Shown piece after piece: positions 8,847-17,079 of a stretch of DNA of 64,000 nucleotides (its first letter is position 1; each line of letters starts with the position of its first letter). The position numbers were made by a program, and so were the translations under genes. The notes under the pieces were generated by a model. It was not told where the DNA came from. It saw only the letters and a program-made list of their open reading frames with translations, and did not search any database. This stretch comes from Bacteroidota bacterium (GTDB taxonomy: Bacteria > Bacteroidota > Ignavibacteria > UBA10030 > UBA8401). Location of the stretch: positions 1,240,001 through 1,304,000 of the forward strand of contig JBBAAO010000001.1 of NCBI GenBank assembly GCA_041658205.1, written 5' to 3'.

Positions 8847-10610
8847 ATGTTATACAAAAAACGAACGCATACTTGTGGTGAACTTCGATTATCGCATGTA
8901 GGACAATCAATTACGCTTACGGGATGGGTCGATACACGCCGTGATCTTGGCGGTGTTATTTTCATTGATGTTCGAGACCGCTATGGAAAAACACAGGTTG
9001 TGTTTAATCCAAAATATAATGAATCCATTCACGCATTGGCAAAAGAACTCAGAACTGAATTCGTGATTTCTGTTTCCGGAAAAGTAGAAAAAAGACCTGG
9101 AGGAACAGATAATGATAAATTGAGTACTGGAGAAATCGACGTTCTTGCAGAAGATTTGACCATTTTGAATAAAGCAGAAACCACGCCGTTTCCTATTGAA
9201 GATAAACTGGACACGAATGAAGATCTGCGATTGAAATACCGTTATCTCGATTTACGCCGTCAACCGATGCAGCAGAATCTGATGTTGCGACATACAATGT
9301 ATCAGATTACTAGAAAATATTTTGATGAACATAATTTTATTGAAGTAGAAACGCCGGTATTAATGAAAAGTACGCCGGAAGGTGCGAGGGATTTCCTTGT
9401 TCCAAGCCGCATCAATCCGGGGAAATTTTATGCATTGCCGCAATCACCGCAGACATATAAACAAATATTGATGGTAGCGGGGTATGACCGCTATTTTCAA
9501 ATTGTGAAATGTTTCCGCGACGAAGATCTTCGTGCGGATCGTCAGCTTGAATTTACTCAAATAGACGTTGAAATGTCTTTTGTGGATGAACAGGATATTC
9601 AGACGATTGTTGAAGGATTGATGAAGCGATTCATGAAAGAAATTAAAGGTGTCGATGTTGTTACGCCTTTCCCGCGCCTTACATACAAGGATGCGATGGA
9701 AGGATACGGAAGCGATAAACCGGACCTTCGTTTTGATCTCAAGTTTTCCGATTTCAGCAATCTCGTTAAAGAATCCGGTTTTAAAGTGTTTGCCGAAAAT
9801 GTAAAAAAGGGGGGAGTGGTTGCAGGATTTGCAGTTCCGGGTGGAGCAAGTTACACGCGCAATCAGATGGATAATCTTGTCGATTTTACAAAATCACTTG
9901 GTGTCGGTGGTCTCGCGTATATTAAATTGACGGAAAAAGGTATTGAATCCGCGATCGAGAAATTTTTGGGAAATGACATTTGTTTGAAGATTTGTGAATC
10001 CGCCGGTGCAAAAGTTGGCGATAATGTTTTTATCGTCGCAGACACATGGCAAAAAACGTATACAACGCTTGGTGTGCTTCGTCTTGAGATGGCGAAACGT
10101 CTGAATTTGATCGATGAAAATACATGGAATCTCCACTGGGTAGTCGATTTCCCGATGTTTGATTACTCGGAAGAAGAAAAACGACACGTCGCAATGCACC
10201 ATCCATTCACATCACCAAAACCGGAAGATGCTCACCTTCTAGACAGTGATGCCACAAAAGCAAGAGCACGTGCATATGACCTTGTCATGAATGGCAATGA
10301 AATTGCGGGAGGAAGTATCCGAATTTATGACTCTGCATTGCAAAGTAAAGTGTTCAGTTTATTGGGAATTGGTCCAGAAGAAGCGAAAATGAAATTCGGT
10401 TTTATGCTCGATGCATTTCGATTTGGTGCGCCTCCGCATGGTGGAATCGCATTCGGCTTAGACCGTATGGCGATGCTGTTCGCCGGTGCAAAATCCATCC
10501 GTGACGTTATTGCGTTTCCAAAGACAGCAAGCGGAATATCGTTAATGGACGATAATCCATCGACTGTTGATAAAAAACAATTGGATGAACTACATATCAA
10601 ATTGAAATAA
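8847..10610 (+). CDS. aspS: Aspartyl-tRNA synthetase (bacterial type)
   Basis: A class IIb synthetase that charges tRNA-Asp; 587 residues, normal for the bacterial type. The N-terminal OB-fold anticodon domain (ITLTGWVDTRRDLGG, residues 20-105) is followed by motif 1, motif 2 (FRDEDLRADRQLEFTQID, near 225-242), an inserted GAD domain (about 285-420, with GGVVAGFAVPGG), and motif 3 (GGIAFGLDRMAMLF, near 531-544). The GAD domain separates it from archaeal and eukaryotic forms. No AsnRS or GatCAB genes are in the window, so discriminating or non-discriminating behaviour cannot be judged. The start is consistent with the TGAGGAG upstream. Confidence 0.97.
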   Translation: MLYKKRTHTCGELRLSHVGQSITLTGWVDTRRDLGGVIFIDVRDRYGKTQVVFNPKYNESIHALAKELRTEFVISVSGKVEKRPGGTDNDKLSTGEIDVLAEDLTILNKAETTPFPIEDKLDTNEDLRLKYRYLDLRRQPMQQNLMLRHTMYQITRKYFDEHNFIEVETPVLMKSTPEGARDFLVPSRINPGKFYALPQSPQTYKQILMVAGYDRYFQIVKCFRDEDLRADRQLEFTQIDVEMSFVDEQDIQTIVEGLMKRFMKEIKGVDVVTPFPRLTYKDAMEGYGSDKPDLRFDLKFSDFSNLVKESGFKVFAENVKKGGVVAGFAVPGGASYTRNQMDNLVDFTKSLGVGGLAYIKLTEKGIESAIEKFLGNDICLKICESAGAKVGDNVFIVADTWQKTYTTLGVLRLEMAKRLNLIDENTWNLHWVVDFPMFDYSEEEKRHVAMHHPFTSPKPEDAHLLDSDATKARARAYDLVMNGNEIAGGSIRIYDSALQSKVFSLLGIGPEEAKMKFGFMLDAFRFGAPPHGGIAFGLDRMAMLFAGAKSIRDVIAFPKTASGISLMDDNPSTVDKKQLDELHIKLK

Positions 10611-10688
10611 CAATTCCACCAACGCAGAACCACCATTCTGCAAACGGCTCAAACAAGAAAAACATTCGCGTTTGAGAAAGAGAATATC

Positions 10689-12050
10689 ATGAAGGAAAAA
10701 ATTCGCATAGCCTCAGGACAAGGATTTTGGGGCGATCTGCAGACGGCACCAATCGATCAAGTACGAAAAGGACAGATCGATTATATGATGCTTGACTATC
10801 TTGCAGAAGTCACTATGTCCATCATGCAGAAACAGAAATTGAAAGATCCAAAACTCGGATATGCTAAGGATCTGATATCTGTTTTTGATACTATCCTTCC
10901 TGATATTGTTCGAAAAGGAATTAAAGTGATCACAAATGGCGGAGGAGTGAATCCAATTGCCTGCCGTGATGCGATATTTGAAGTTGCTAAAAAACATAAT
11001 ATTGCCAATCTGAAGATTGGTGTTGTGTATGGAGATGATATTCTTCCGGACATAGACAATCTTGCATCACAAGGGATGTATTTAGACAATATGGAAACAG
11101 GAGAAAAATTATCTTCTGTTCGGAAAAATGTCATTAGCGCGAATGTGTATTTTGGAGCGCAACCAATTGTTGAGGCATTGAAACAGGGTGCCCAAATTGT
11201 TATTACGGGAAGAACCACCGATACTGGATTGACTCTTGCTCCCATGGTATATGAATTTGATTGGAAGTGGAACGATTGGAATAAGATTGCCGCTGGAACA
11301 GTTGCTGGACATATTCTGGAATGCGGCGGACAGGCAAGTGGAGGTAATTTTACAGGAGATTGGAAATCTGTCCCGGATCTTGCAAATATTGGTTTTCCAA
11401 TTGCTGAAGCTTATCCCGATGGTAGATTTGTTGTGACAAAGCATGAACATACTGGTGGTCTAGTCTCAAGTGCCACAGTAAAAGAACAATTGTTGTATGA
11501 GATCGGAAATCCCAAAAATTATATTACTCCCGATTGTATTGCAGATTTTACATCAATTCATCTTAAAGATCTAACAACAAATAGGGTTGAAGTTTCAGGA
11601 ATCAAAGGCAGTCCAGCAACAGATTCATACAAAGTGTCGATGGCATATTTTGATGGTTACACTGCCTTCTCAACATTAACATACGCCTGGCCTGATGCAT
11701 TAGAGAAAGCAAAAAAAGCGGATGAAATATTGAGAACTCGACTTTCAAATTTAGGATTGCAGTTTGAAGAGATACGAACAGAATTTCTTGGTTACAATTC
11801 CAGTTTTGGTCCATTAGCAACACATCCTGAATTGTTGAATGAAGTGGTTATGCGTGTTGGTGTTCGTGGAAATGATAAGAATGCCATGGAACGATTCAGC
11901 AGAGAAATTGCTCCGTTAATTTTAACTGGTCCGCCATCTGTGACAGGTTTTGCTGCAGGACGGCCAAAACCAAGCGAAGTGATTGCATATTGGCCTGCAT
12001 TATTACCTAAAACAGCCGTAACACCGAAAGTGGAGGTTTCTACGATATGA
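10689..12050 (+). CDS. AtuA-like protein, main domain (DUF1446)
   Basis: A 453-residue DUF1446 protein, the family of AtuA, which is required for acyclic terpene (citronellol/geraniol) use in Pseudomonas but has no settled biochemistry. Family blocks visible: IRIASGQGFWGD at the N-terminus, LDYLAEVTMSIM, ITNGGGVNP, ITGRTTDTGLTLAP, and a His/Cys-containing ILECGGQASGGNF. No Atu carboxylase genes (atuC/F) lie nearby, so terpene use is not implied. The next gene overlaps by 4 bases and encodes the small C-terminal domain that many homologues carry in the same chain. The aspS-to-gene gap (78 bases) holds two small hairpins (10624-10641, 10648-10676). Confidence 0.85.
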   Translation: MKEKIRIASGQGFWGDLQTAPIDQVRKGQIDYMMLDYLAEVTMSIMQKQKLKDPKLGYAKDLISVFDTILPDIVRKGIKVITNGGGVNPIACRDAIFEVAKKHNIANLKIGVVYGDDILPDIDNLASQGMYLDNMETGEKLSSVRKNVISANVYFGAQPIVEALKQGAQIVITGRTTDTGLTLAPMVYEFDWKWNDWNKIAAGTVAGHILECGGQASGGNFTGDWKSVPDLANIGFPIAEAYPDGRFVVTKHEHTGGLVSSATVKEQLLYEIGNPKNYITPDCIADFTSIHLKDLTTNRVEVSGIKGSPATDSYKVSMAYFDGYTAFSTLTYAWPDALEKAKKADEILRTRLSNLGLQFEEIRTEFLGYNSSFGPLATHPELLNEVVMRVGVRGNDKNAMERFSREIAPLILTGPPSVTGFAAGRPKPSEVIAYWPALLPKTAVTPKVEVSTI

Positions 12051-12370
12051 AAATTCAATTATATCATATTGCCCATGCACGATCCGGTGACAAAGGGGAT
12101 ACAGGAAATGTTGGTGTGATCGCCCGGAAATCTGAGTATTACCCTCTTTTGGTAAAGTATCTGACAGAAGAACGCGTTAAAAAACATTTTGAAGGAATCT
12201 GTCTGGGGAAGGTAGAACGATTTGAGTTGCCGAATATTGAAGCATTAAATTTTCTTCTCCATAATTCTCTCGGGGGTGGAGGGACTAAATCTTTAAAAAA
12301 TGATGCGCAGGGAAAAACACTCAGCAGTGTAATGCTGAGAATGGAATTGGAAATTAAGGAAACAATATAA
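12047..12370 (+). CDS. AtuA-like protein, small C-terminal domain as a separate gene
   Basis: A 107-residue protein matching the small domain found at the C-terminus of many AtuA/DUF1446 homologues. The opening IAHARSGDKGDTGNVGVIAR and the Gly-rich HNSLGGGGTKSL are the recognisable parts. It starts inside the last codon of the main-domain gene (ATGA overlap), so the two should be made in equal amounts and probably form one complex. Its own stop shares a base with the prfB ATG (TAATG), linking it to prfB in one transcript. The function is unknown. Confidence 0.8.
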   Translation: MKIQLYHIAHARSGDKGDTGNVGVIARKSEYYPLLVKYLTEERVKKHFEGICLGKVERFELPNIEALNFLLHNSLGGGGTKSLKNDAQGKTLSSVMLRMELEIKETI

Positions 12371-13501
12371 TGTTTGAAAATTCAAAAGCAGAATTGCAAA
12401 AATTACAGGAACGACTCACTCAGCTTCGGGGGTTTCTTTGACATCGATGTCAAACAAAGTGAAATAGATTCCCTCCAACAAAAAACTTCTGAACCAAATT
12501 TCTGGCTGGATAACGTTGCTGCCCAAAAAGTGATGCAGGAAATCAATTCGCGTAAATCGTGGGTGGATGCATGGACATTGAGTAAGCGGCTCATTGATGA
12601 CACATTTGCGTTCATTGAATTAGCCGAAGAATCGCAGGATGAATCATTGCAAAAAGAGATTGATGCGGACTGCTTAAAGATTACGAATATTTTTGGTGAT
12701 CTTGAATTTCGAAATATGCTCAGTGGGACTGATGATAAGAGCAATGCAATATTAACAGTCCATTCCGGCGCCGGCGGTACAGAATCCCAGGATTGGGCTG
12801 AAATGCTCTTGCGAATGTATTCACGCTGGTGCGAAAAAAACGGATACAAAATATCCCTGGCAGAGCGGCAGGATGGTGACGGAGCAGGAATAAAAAGTGC
12901 AACGATTGAAATATTTGGAGATTACGCTTTTGGATATTTAAAAGCGGAAATAGGTGTGCACCGTCTTGTCCGAATTTCTCCGTTTGATGCAAATAAACGA
13001 CGGCATACCTCATTTGCCTCCGTCTTTGTCTATCCTGAAATTGAGGATGATGTCGAGATCGAAGTTAACCCGGCCGATATCGAAATGGATACCTATCGTG
13101 CAGGAGGAAAAGGTGGGCAAAATGTCAACAAGGTTGAAACCGCAGTGCGACTGCGTCATATTCCCAGCGGTGTTGTTGTTGCGTGCCAGGAAGAACGGTC
13201 ACAATTCCAAAACCGTGAACGAGCGATGAAGATGTTAAAATCGCGACTCTATCAAATTCGGAAAGAAGAAGAAGAAGCCCGCCTTGCAGCGATTGAAGGG
13301 ACAAAGAAAAAAATCGAATGGGGAAGTCAAATTCGTTCGTACGTATTCCACCCCTATAATATGGTAAAAGATCATCGCACAGAACATGAAACTAGCGATA
13401 CGCAAGGTGTTATGGATGGTGATCTTGATAAATTTATCAAAGCGTATTTGATGCAGTCTAGCATGCCTGACCGTCAGGCAGGCAATCAAAAGGTTGCCTA
13501 A
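12370..13501 (+). CDS. prfB: Peptide chain release factor 2, made by programmed +1 frameshift
   Basis: RF2 ends translation at UGA and UAA. ATG 12370 opens 23 codons ending CTT, then an in-frame TGA (12439-12441). Slipping forward one base at CTT-T gives GAC and an open frame to 13501, for 376 residues in all. This is the classical RF2 autoregulation site, with a G-rich Shine-Dalgarno-like stretch three bases before the CTT. The anticodon-like SPF tripeptide is near residue 203 (RISPFDANKRR) and the catalytic GGQ near 249 (AGGKGGQNVNKVE). The last dozen residues (SMPDRQAGNQKVA) are encoded by a palindrome and look like an added tail. Start shares a base with the upstream stop. Confidence 0.97.
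12427..12442 (+). promoter_or_regulatory. prfB programmed frameshift site
   Basis: CGG GGG TTT CTT TGA C: an internal Shine-Dalgarno-like G run, slippery CTT and in-frame TGA followed by C (a poor termination context). Low RF2 makes the ribosome pause and shift +1, so RF2 controls its own synthesis. This is established for the family; the site is read directly here. Confidence 0.95.
13464..13480. repeat. 17-base palindrome inside the prfB 3' end
   Basis: TGCCTGAC-C-GTCAGGCA, 8-bp arms around a single base. It encodes MPDRQA in the last codons of prfB. See findings. Confidence 0.8.
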
Positions 13502-13502
13502 C

Positions 13503-14732
13503 ATGTCATTCACGACATTTGTTGCTCGAAGATTCCTGCAGTTTCAAAAAACATCCCGGTCACAAAATTTCATTTCGTTTGTTACACTAATCTCGATCAT
13601 TGGAGTGACACTTGGTGTTGCTTCATTGATTATTGCATTGACCATTCTCGGCGGCTTTGAAAAAGAGTTGAAAGAAAAAGTCATTGGATTCACCACGCAT
13701 ATCCAAGTGACAACCTACACGAATCAACCAATTCGATATTATTCCAATATTGAAACGAAGCTTAAAGAAAAGGTCAAACATATTCGGTCTGTTTCCGCTT
13801 TCATCTCAAAAGAAGGAATGGTCAATTATGGTGAATCGACGGAAGGAATTATTGTTAAAGGAATTGAACAAGTTTCCGCGGAAAGCGGGATATCTCAATA
13901 TCTTGTTGACGGGGAAATAAATTTTGAAAAAATATCTGATGGATTGTATGGTTGCACAGTAGGAAGAAAGCTTTTAACCACTCTTGGGGCAAAAATTCAT
14001 GATACGCTACTCGTCTTCGGTTTACAAGGACATATACAAACAACCATAGCGCCAAATGTCATGGCGTTTATCGTTACGGGCGTATATGAATCAGGGATGT
14101 CGGAATATGACGATATTTATTTCTATGTTGGCATCCCCGCTGCTCAACAGCTAATAAATTATGAAGAAGCAGTTTCGGGTTTTGAAGTTCTCCTGGATGA
14201 TGTTAACTCTGCACCGGAAATCGCAAAAAACATTATGGATGTTCTGGGTTATCCATTTAGTGCAAGGACGCTCTTTCAGCTTTATCGAAATCTCTTCACC
14301 TGGATTGAATTGCAAAAAGAGCCTATTCCGCTGATTTTGGGGCTCATTATCGCTGTCGCGGCTGTAAATATCGTCGGGACATTATTAATGCTTGTGTTAG
14401 AAAAGAGAAAACAGGTTGGTGTGTTAAGATCATTAGGAGCTTCTTCCTCATCAATCAAAAAAATATTTTTAATCAAAGGAACGATTATTGCGTTTGTGGG
14501 GACTGTTCTGGGCAATGTCGTGGGTTTTTTTGTCTGTTGGATTCAACAGCAGTATCAAATTATTTCTCTTCCATCGACGATCTATTTCATGAAAACTGTT
14601 CCAATTTATTTTAAACTTGAGAATTTTCTTATTGTATCCTTCGTGAGCATCATCCTTTGCGTGCTGGCTTCGTATATTCCCGCACGACTAGCCGCAACAC
14701 TAGATCCCATTAAAGCGATACGACTCGGCTGA
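13503..14732 (+). CDS. LolC/LolE-type lipoprotein-releasing permease (first copy)
   Basis: A 409-residue inner-membrane permease of the FtsX/MacB superfamily in LolC/E form. One N-terminal helix (FISFVTLISIIGVTLGVASLIIALTI) precedes a large periplasmic domain (about residues 50-260), then three helices with the FtsX signature (LEKRKQVGVLRSLGAS) between them. With the LolD ATPase downstream it should extract lipoproteins from the inner membrane for delivery to the outer membrane. The ATG is 1 base after the prfB stop. The frame runs upstream to TTG 13494, which is less likely. The next permease starts on this gene's stop codon. Confidence 0.9.
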   Translation: MSFTTFVARRFLQFQKTSRSQNFISFVTLISIIGVTLGVASLIIALTILGGFEKELKEKVIGFTTHIQVTTYTNQPIRYYSNIETKLKEKVKHIRSVSAFISKEGMVNYGESTEGIIVKGIEQVSAESGISQYLVDGEINFEKISDGLYGCTVGRKLLTTLGAKIHDTLLVFGLQGHIQTTIAPNVMAFIVTGVYESGMSEYDDIYFYVGIPAAQQLINYEEAVSGFEVLLDDVNSAPEIAKNIMDVLGYPFSARTLFQLYRNLFTWIELQKEPIPLILGLIIAVAAVNIVGTLLMLVLEKRKQVGVLRSLGASSSSIKKIFLIKGTIIAFVGTVLGNVVGFFVCWIQQQYQIISLPSTIYFMKTVPIYFKLENFLIVSFVSIILCVLASYIPARLAATLDPIKAIRLG

Positions 14733-15952
14733 TGAAATACACATTCTTTATAGCGAAGCGGTATCTTCTTGCCAAAAAAGAGGCAAGTTTTATTACGGTG
14801 ATATCATTAATCTCCATTCTAGGCGTTACGATCGGAGTAGCAGCTCTTATCGTTGTGCTTTCAGTATTTAATGGGTTCAATGGATTAGTGACAGATATTT
14901 TAGTTGGATTTGATCCGCATGTGAGAATAAATGTTCCCAAAAATATTGATTCTTCATCGTTTGTAACGCTGAAGAGTTTCATTTCGAGCCAAGGCATTGT
15001 TACAGCGTTTTCCCCGTTTGTTTCTGGGAAAGGGATGGTCATTTCCAAAAAAACAACAAAAGTAATCTTTATTCGTGGATTGGAAACGGAATCGCTTTCA
15101 AACGTTTCAGGCGTGACCCAAAGTATGGTTATCGGAAATGCGAAATTCTCAAAAGAAACACCGGAAATAGTTTTGGGATACAGTTTGGCAGACAAGCTGG
15201 GAATTGGAATAGATGATACACTGTATATTGTTACTTCGGCTGGAGTTCAAAATGCAATGACAGGATTTGCACTACCACAATTGTTTAGTCTGAAGGTGAT
15301 TGGAATTTACGAAGCAAAAAATAGAGATTACGACGGATTGTACGCTTTTACATCGTTAGAGACATCTCAAAAGTTATTTGGAACAAATTCAATTCATGGA
15401 TTTGATGTCCGACTCAAGAATATCGATCAATCTGGATCGTTTGTTGATGTGATACGGACGCAATATGGAGAAACACTGAATATTCAATCCTGGTACGATC
15501 TTCATAAAGATCTTTATTCTGTAATGCAGGTTGAGCGATGGAGTGCCTTTATCATCCTCACACTCATTATTGCCGTGGCTTCATTCAATTTACTTGGATC
15601 ATTGACAATGACTGTTATTGAAAAAACAAGAGATATAGGAATCTTGAAAGCAATGGGGGCAACGCAAAATGATATCCTTACAATATTTCGACTTGAAGGA
15701 ATTTTAGTCGGTGTTGTTGGATCCTTGTTAGGACTCGCCTTAGGTTCATTTATTTGCTGGATGCAGATAACATTTCATTTGTTTGCTCTCGATTCCAATG
15801 TTTATATTATTCCGGCAATCCCCATTGAAATGAGAACAATAGATATAATTTTGGTACCGCTTTCCGCAATAATATTATGTTCCCTTGCCGCATATTACCC
15901 ATCAAAACGTGCGGCATTATTACAGCCATCCGAAGCAGTTCGCTGGGAGTGA
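14732..15952 (+). CDS. LolC/LolE-type lipoprotein-releasing permease (second copy)
   Basis: A 406-residue paralogue of the preceding permease with the same four-helix FtsX layout: N-terminal helix with ISLISILGVTIGVAALIVVL, periplasmic domain, then the IEKTRDIGILKAMGA signature before the last two helices. Start and preceding stop overlap as TGATG, so the pair is translationally coupled and probably forms a LolC-LolE heterodimer. The gene order here is permease-permease-ATPase, unlike lolC-lolD-lolE of enterobacteria. Which copy corresponds to LolC (LolA-binding) and which to LolE cannot be decided by eye. Confidence 0.9.
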   Translation: MKYTFFIAKRYLLAKKEASFITVISLISILGVTIGVAALIVVLSVFNGFNGLVTDILVGFDPHVRINVPKNIDSSSFVTLKSFISSQGIVTAFSPFVSGKGMVISKKTTKVIFIRGLETESLSNVSGVTQSMVIGNAKFSKETPEIVLGYSLADKLGIGIDDTLYIVTSAGVQNAMTGFALPQLFSLKVIGIYEAKNRDYDGLYAFTSLETSQKLFGTNSIHGFDVRLKNIDQSGSFVDVIRTQYGETLNIQSWYDLHKDLYSVMQVERWSAFIILTLIIAVASFNLLGSLTMTVIEKTRDIGILKAMGATQNDILTIFRLEGILVGVVGSLLGLALGSFICWMQITFHLFALDSNVYIIPAIPIEMRTIDIILVPLSAIILCSLAAYYPSKRAALLQPSEAVRWE

Positions 15953-15954
15953 CG

Positions 15955-16626
15955 ATGATCTTAGAAGCAAAACGTATTAAAAAAAGTTACCAAACTGGTA
16001 CCTCCGATTATTTAGAGGTACTAAAAGGAATATCGCTCTCTTTTTCCGAAGGGGAAATAGTGGCTGTGGTAGGACAATCTGGTGCAGGAAAAAGTACGTT
16101 AGTTCATCTGCTTGGACTTTTGGATAAACCATCGGAGGGTGAGATACTTTTTGAAGGTAAAAATGTTACAAACTATACCGATGAGCAAATCTCTAAAGTA
16201 AGAAATAAAAATATCGGTTTTGTTTTTCAATTCCATCATTTACTTCCGGAATTTTCTGCAATCGAAAACGTAATGATGCCGGCTTATATTGCCGGTACTT
16301 CCGGTCAAAAAGTGTACGACCGGGCGAAATATTTGCTGCAGGATGTTGGTTTATCAGAACGAGGAGAACATAAACCAAGCGAACTTTCTGGAGGGGAACA
16401 ACAACGTGTCGCAGTAGCCCGCTCTCTGATGAATTCTCCTAAAATAATCTTTGCGGACGAGCCATCGGGAAATCTTGATTCCGAGAATGCTGAAAAACTC
16501 CACAATCTTCTATTCGACCTTCGAGAAAAACATCGACAAACATTCGTTATTGTTACACACAATAAAGAGCTTGCCAACCGTGCCGACCGCATAATCACCC
16601 TTTCAAACGGGTTAATTGTTCCATAA
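15955..16626 (+). CDS. lolD: Lipoprotein-releasing system ATPase LolD
   Basis: A 223-residue ABC ATPase that drives the two permeases encoded just upstream. Walker A GQSGAGKST is at residues 40-48, signature LSGGEQQR at 144-151 and Walker B IIFADEPSG at 163-171, followed by the D-loop (NLDSE) and switch His (VTHN). FQFHHLLPEFSAIENVMMPA is the Q-loop region typical of the LolD/MacB branch. The open frame extends 26 codons upstream, but the ATG at 15955, 2 bases after the permease stop, is the natural start. It is the last gene of the run that includes prfB. Confidence 0.92.
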   Translation: MILEAKRIKKSYQTGTSDYLEVLKGISLSFSEGEIVAVVGQSGAGKSTLVHLLGLLDKPSEGEILFEGKNVTNYTDEQISKVRNKNIGFVFQFHHLLPEFSAIENVMMPAYIAGTSGQKVYDRAKYLLQDVGLSERGEHKPSELSGGEQQRVAVARSLMNSPKIIFADEPSGNLDSENAEKLHNLLFDLREKHRQTFVIVTHNKELANRADRIITLSNGLIVP

Positions 16627-16641
16627 TCTCTCATTCAACTA

Positions 16642-16670
16642 TTGACAAGGGTATCATTTCTATGTATATT
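16642..16670 (+). promoter_or_regulatory. groESL promoter
   Basis: Consensus -35 TTGACA (16642-16647), 17-base spacer and TATATT (16665-16670). The CIRCE operator starts inside the -10 box. Confidence 0.92.
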
Positions 16671-16695
16671 AGCACTCATAATATGGGAGTGCTAA
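16669..16695. promoter_or_regulatory. CIRCE operator (HrcA binding site)
   Basis: TTAGCACTC-N9-GAGTGCTAA, a perfect match to the 9-9-9 CIRCE consensus. It overlaps the -10 box, so HrcA binding should block transcription of groES-groEL until heat shock. hrcA itself is not in the window. Confidence 0.97.
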
Positions 16696-16747
16696 ATTTA
16701 TCAATTCCCTTAACTTGAAACAAATCAACATGTTATAAGGAGGATCT

Positions 16748-17038
16748 ATGAAAATTCATCCATTATCAGATCGAATCGTTGTAAAACCAGCTGAAGCTGA
16801 AGAAAAAACCAAAGGCGGTCTTTTTCTTCCTGATACAGCGAAAGAAAAACCAGTGTGGGGAGAAGTGATTGCTACAGGTCCAGGAAAAACTACGGACGAA
16901 GGCAAAAAAATTTCGATGGAAGTAAAAGTTGGCGACAAAGTTCTTTATGGCAAATATTCCGGAACAGAAGTATCCGTTGATGGCCAAGAAGTGCTCATCA
17001 TGCGTGAAAGCGATATTTTCGCAATCATGCCGAAATAA
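16748..17038 (+). CDS. groES: Co-chaperonin GroES
   Basis: A 96-residue heptameric lid of the GroEL folding chamber. MKIHPLSDRIVVKPAEAEEK at the N-terminus, the mobile loop (TKGGLFLPDTAKEK, residues about 20-33) and the YGKYSGTEV strand are all normal. A strong AAGGAGG site precedes the ATG. It is controlled by the CIRCE promoter upstream and cotranscribed with groEL 41 bases downstream. Confidence 0.98.
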   Translation: MKIHPLSDRIVVKPAEAEEKTKGGLFLPDTAKEKPVWGEVIATGPGKTTDEGKKISMEVKVGDKVLYGKYSGTEVSVDGQEVLIMRESDIFAIMPK

Positions 17039-17079
17039 CTTTTTTTTGAAACTGAAAATTAAATTAAGGAGATAATACT

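Noticed and set aside
10796..11245. 149-codon minus-strand frame over the AtuA-like gene
   Set aside because: Shadow of a real gene; low-complexity composition.
14710..15195. 161-codon minus-strand frame over the second Lol permease
   Set aside because: Antisense to a typical membrane gene; no ribosome site and no recognisable motif.
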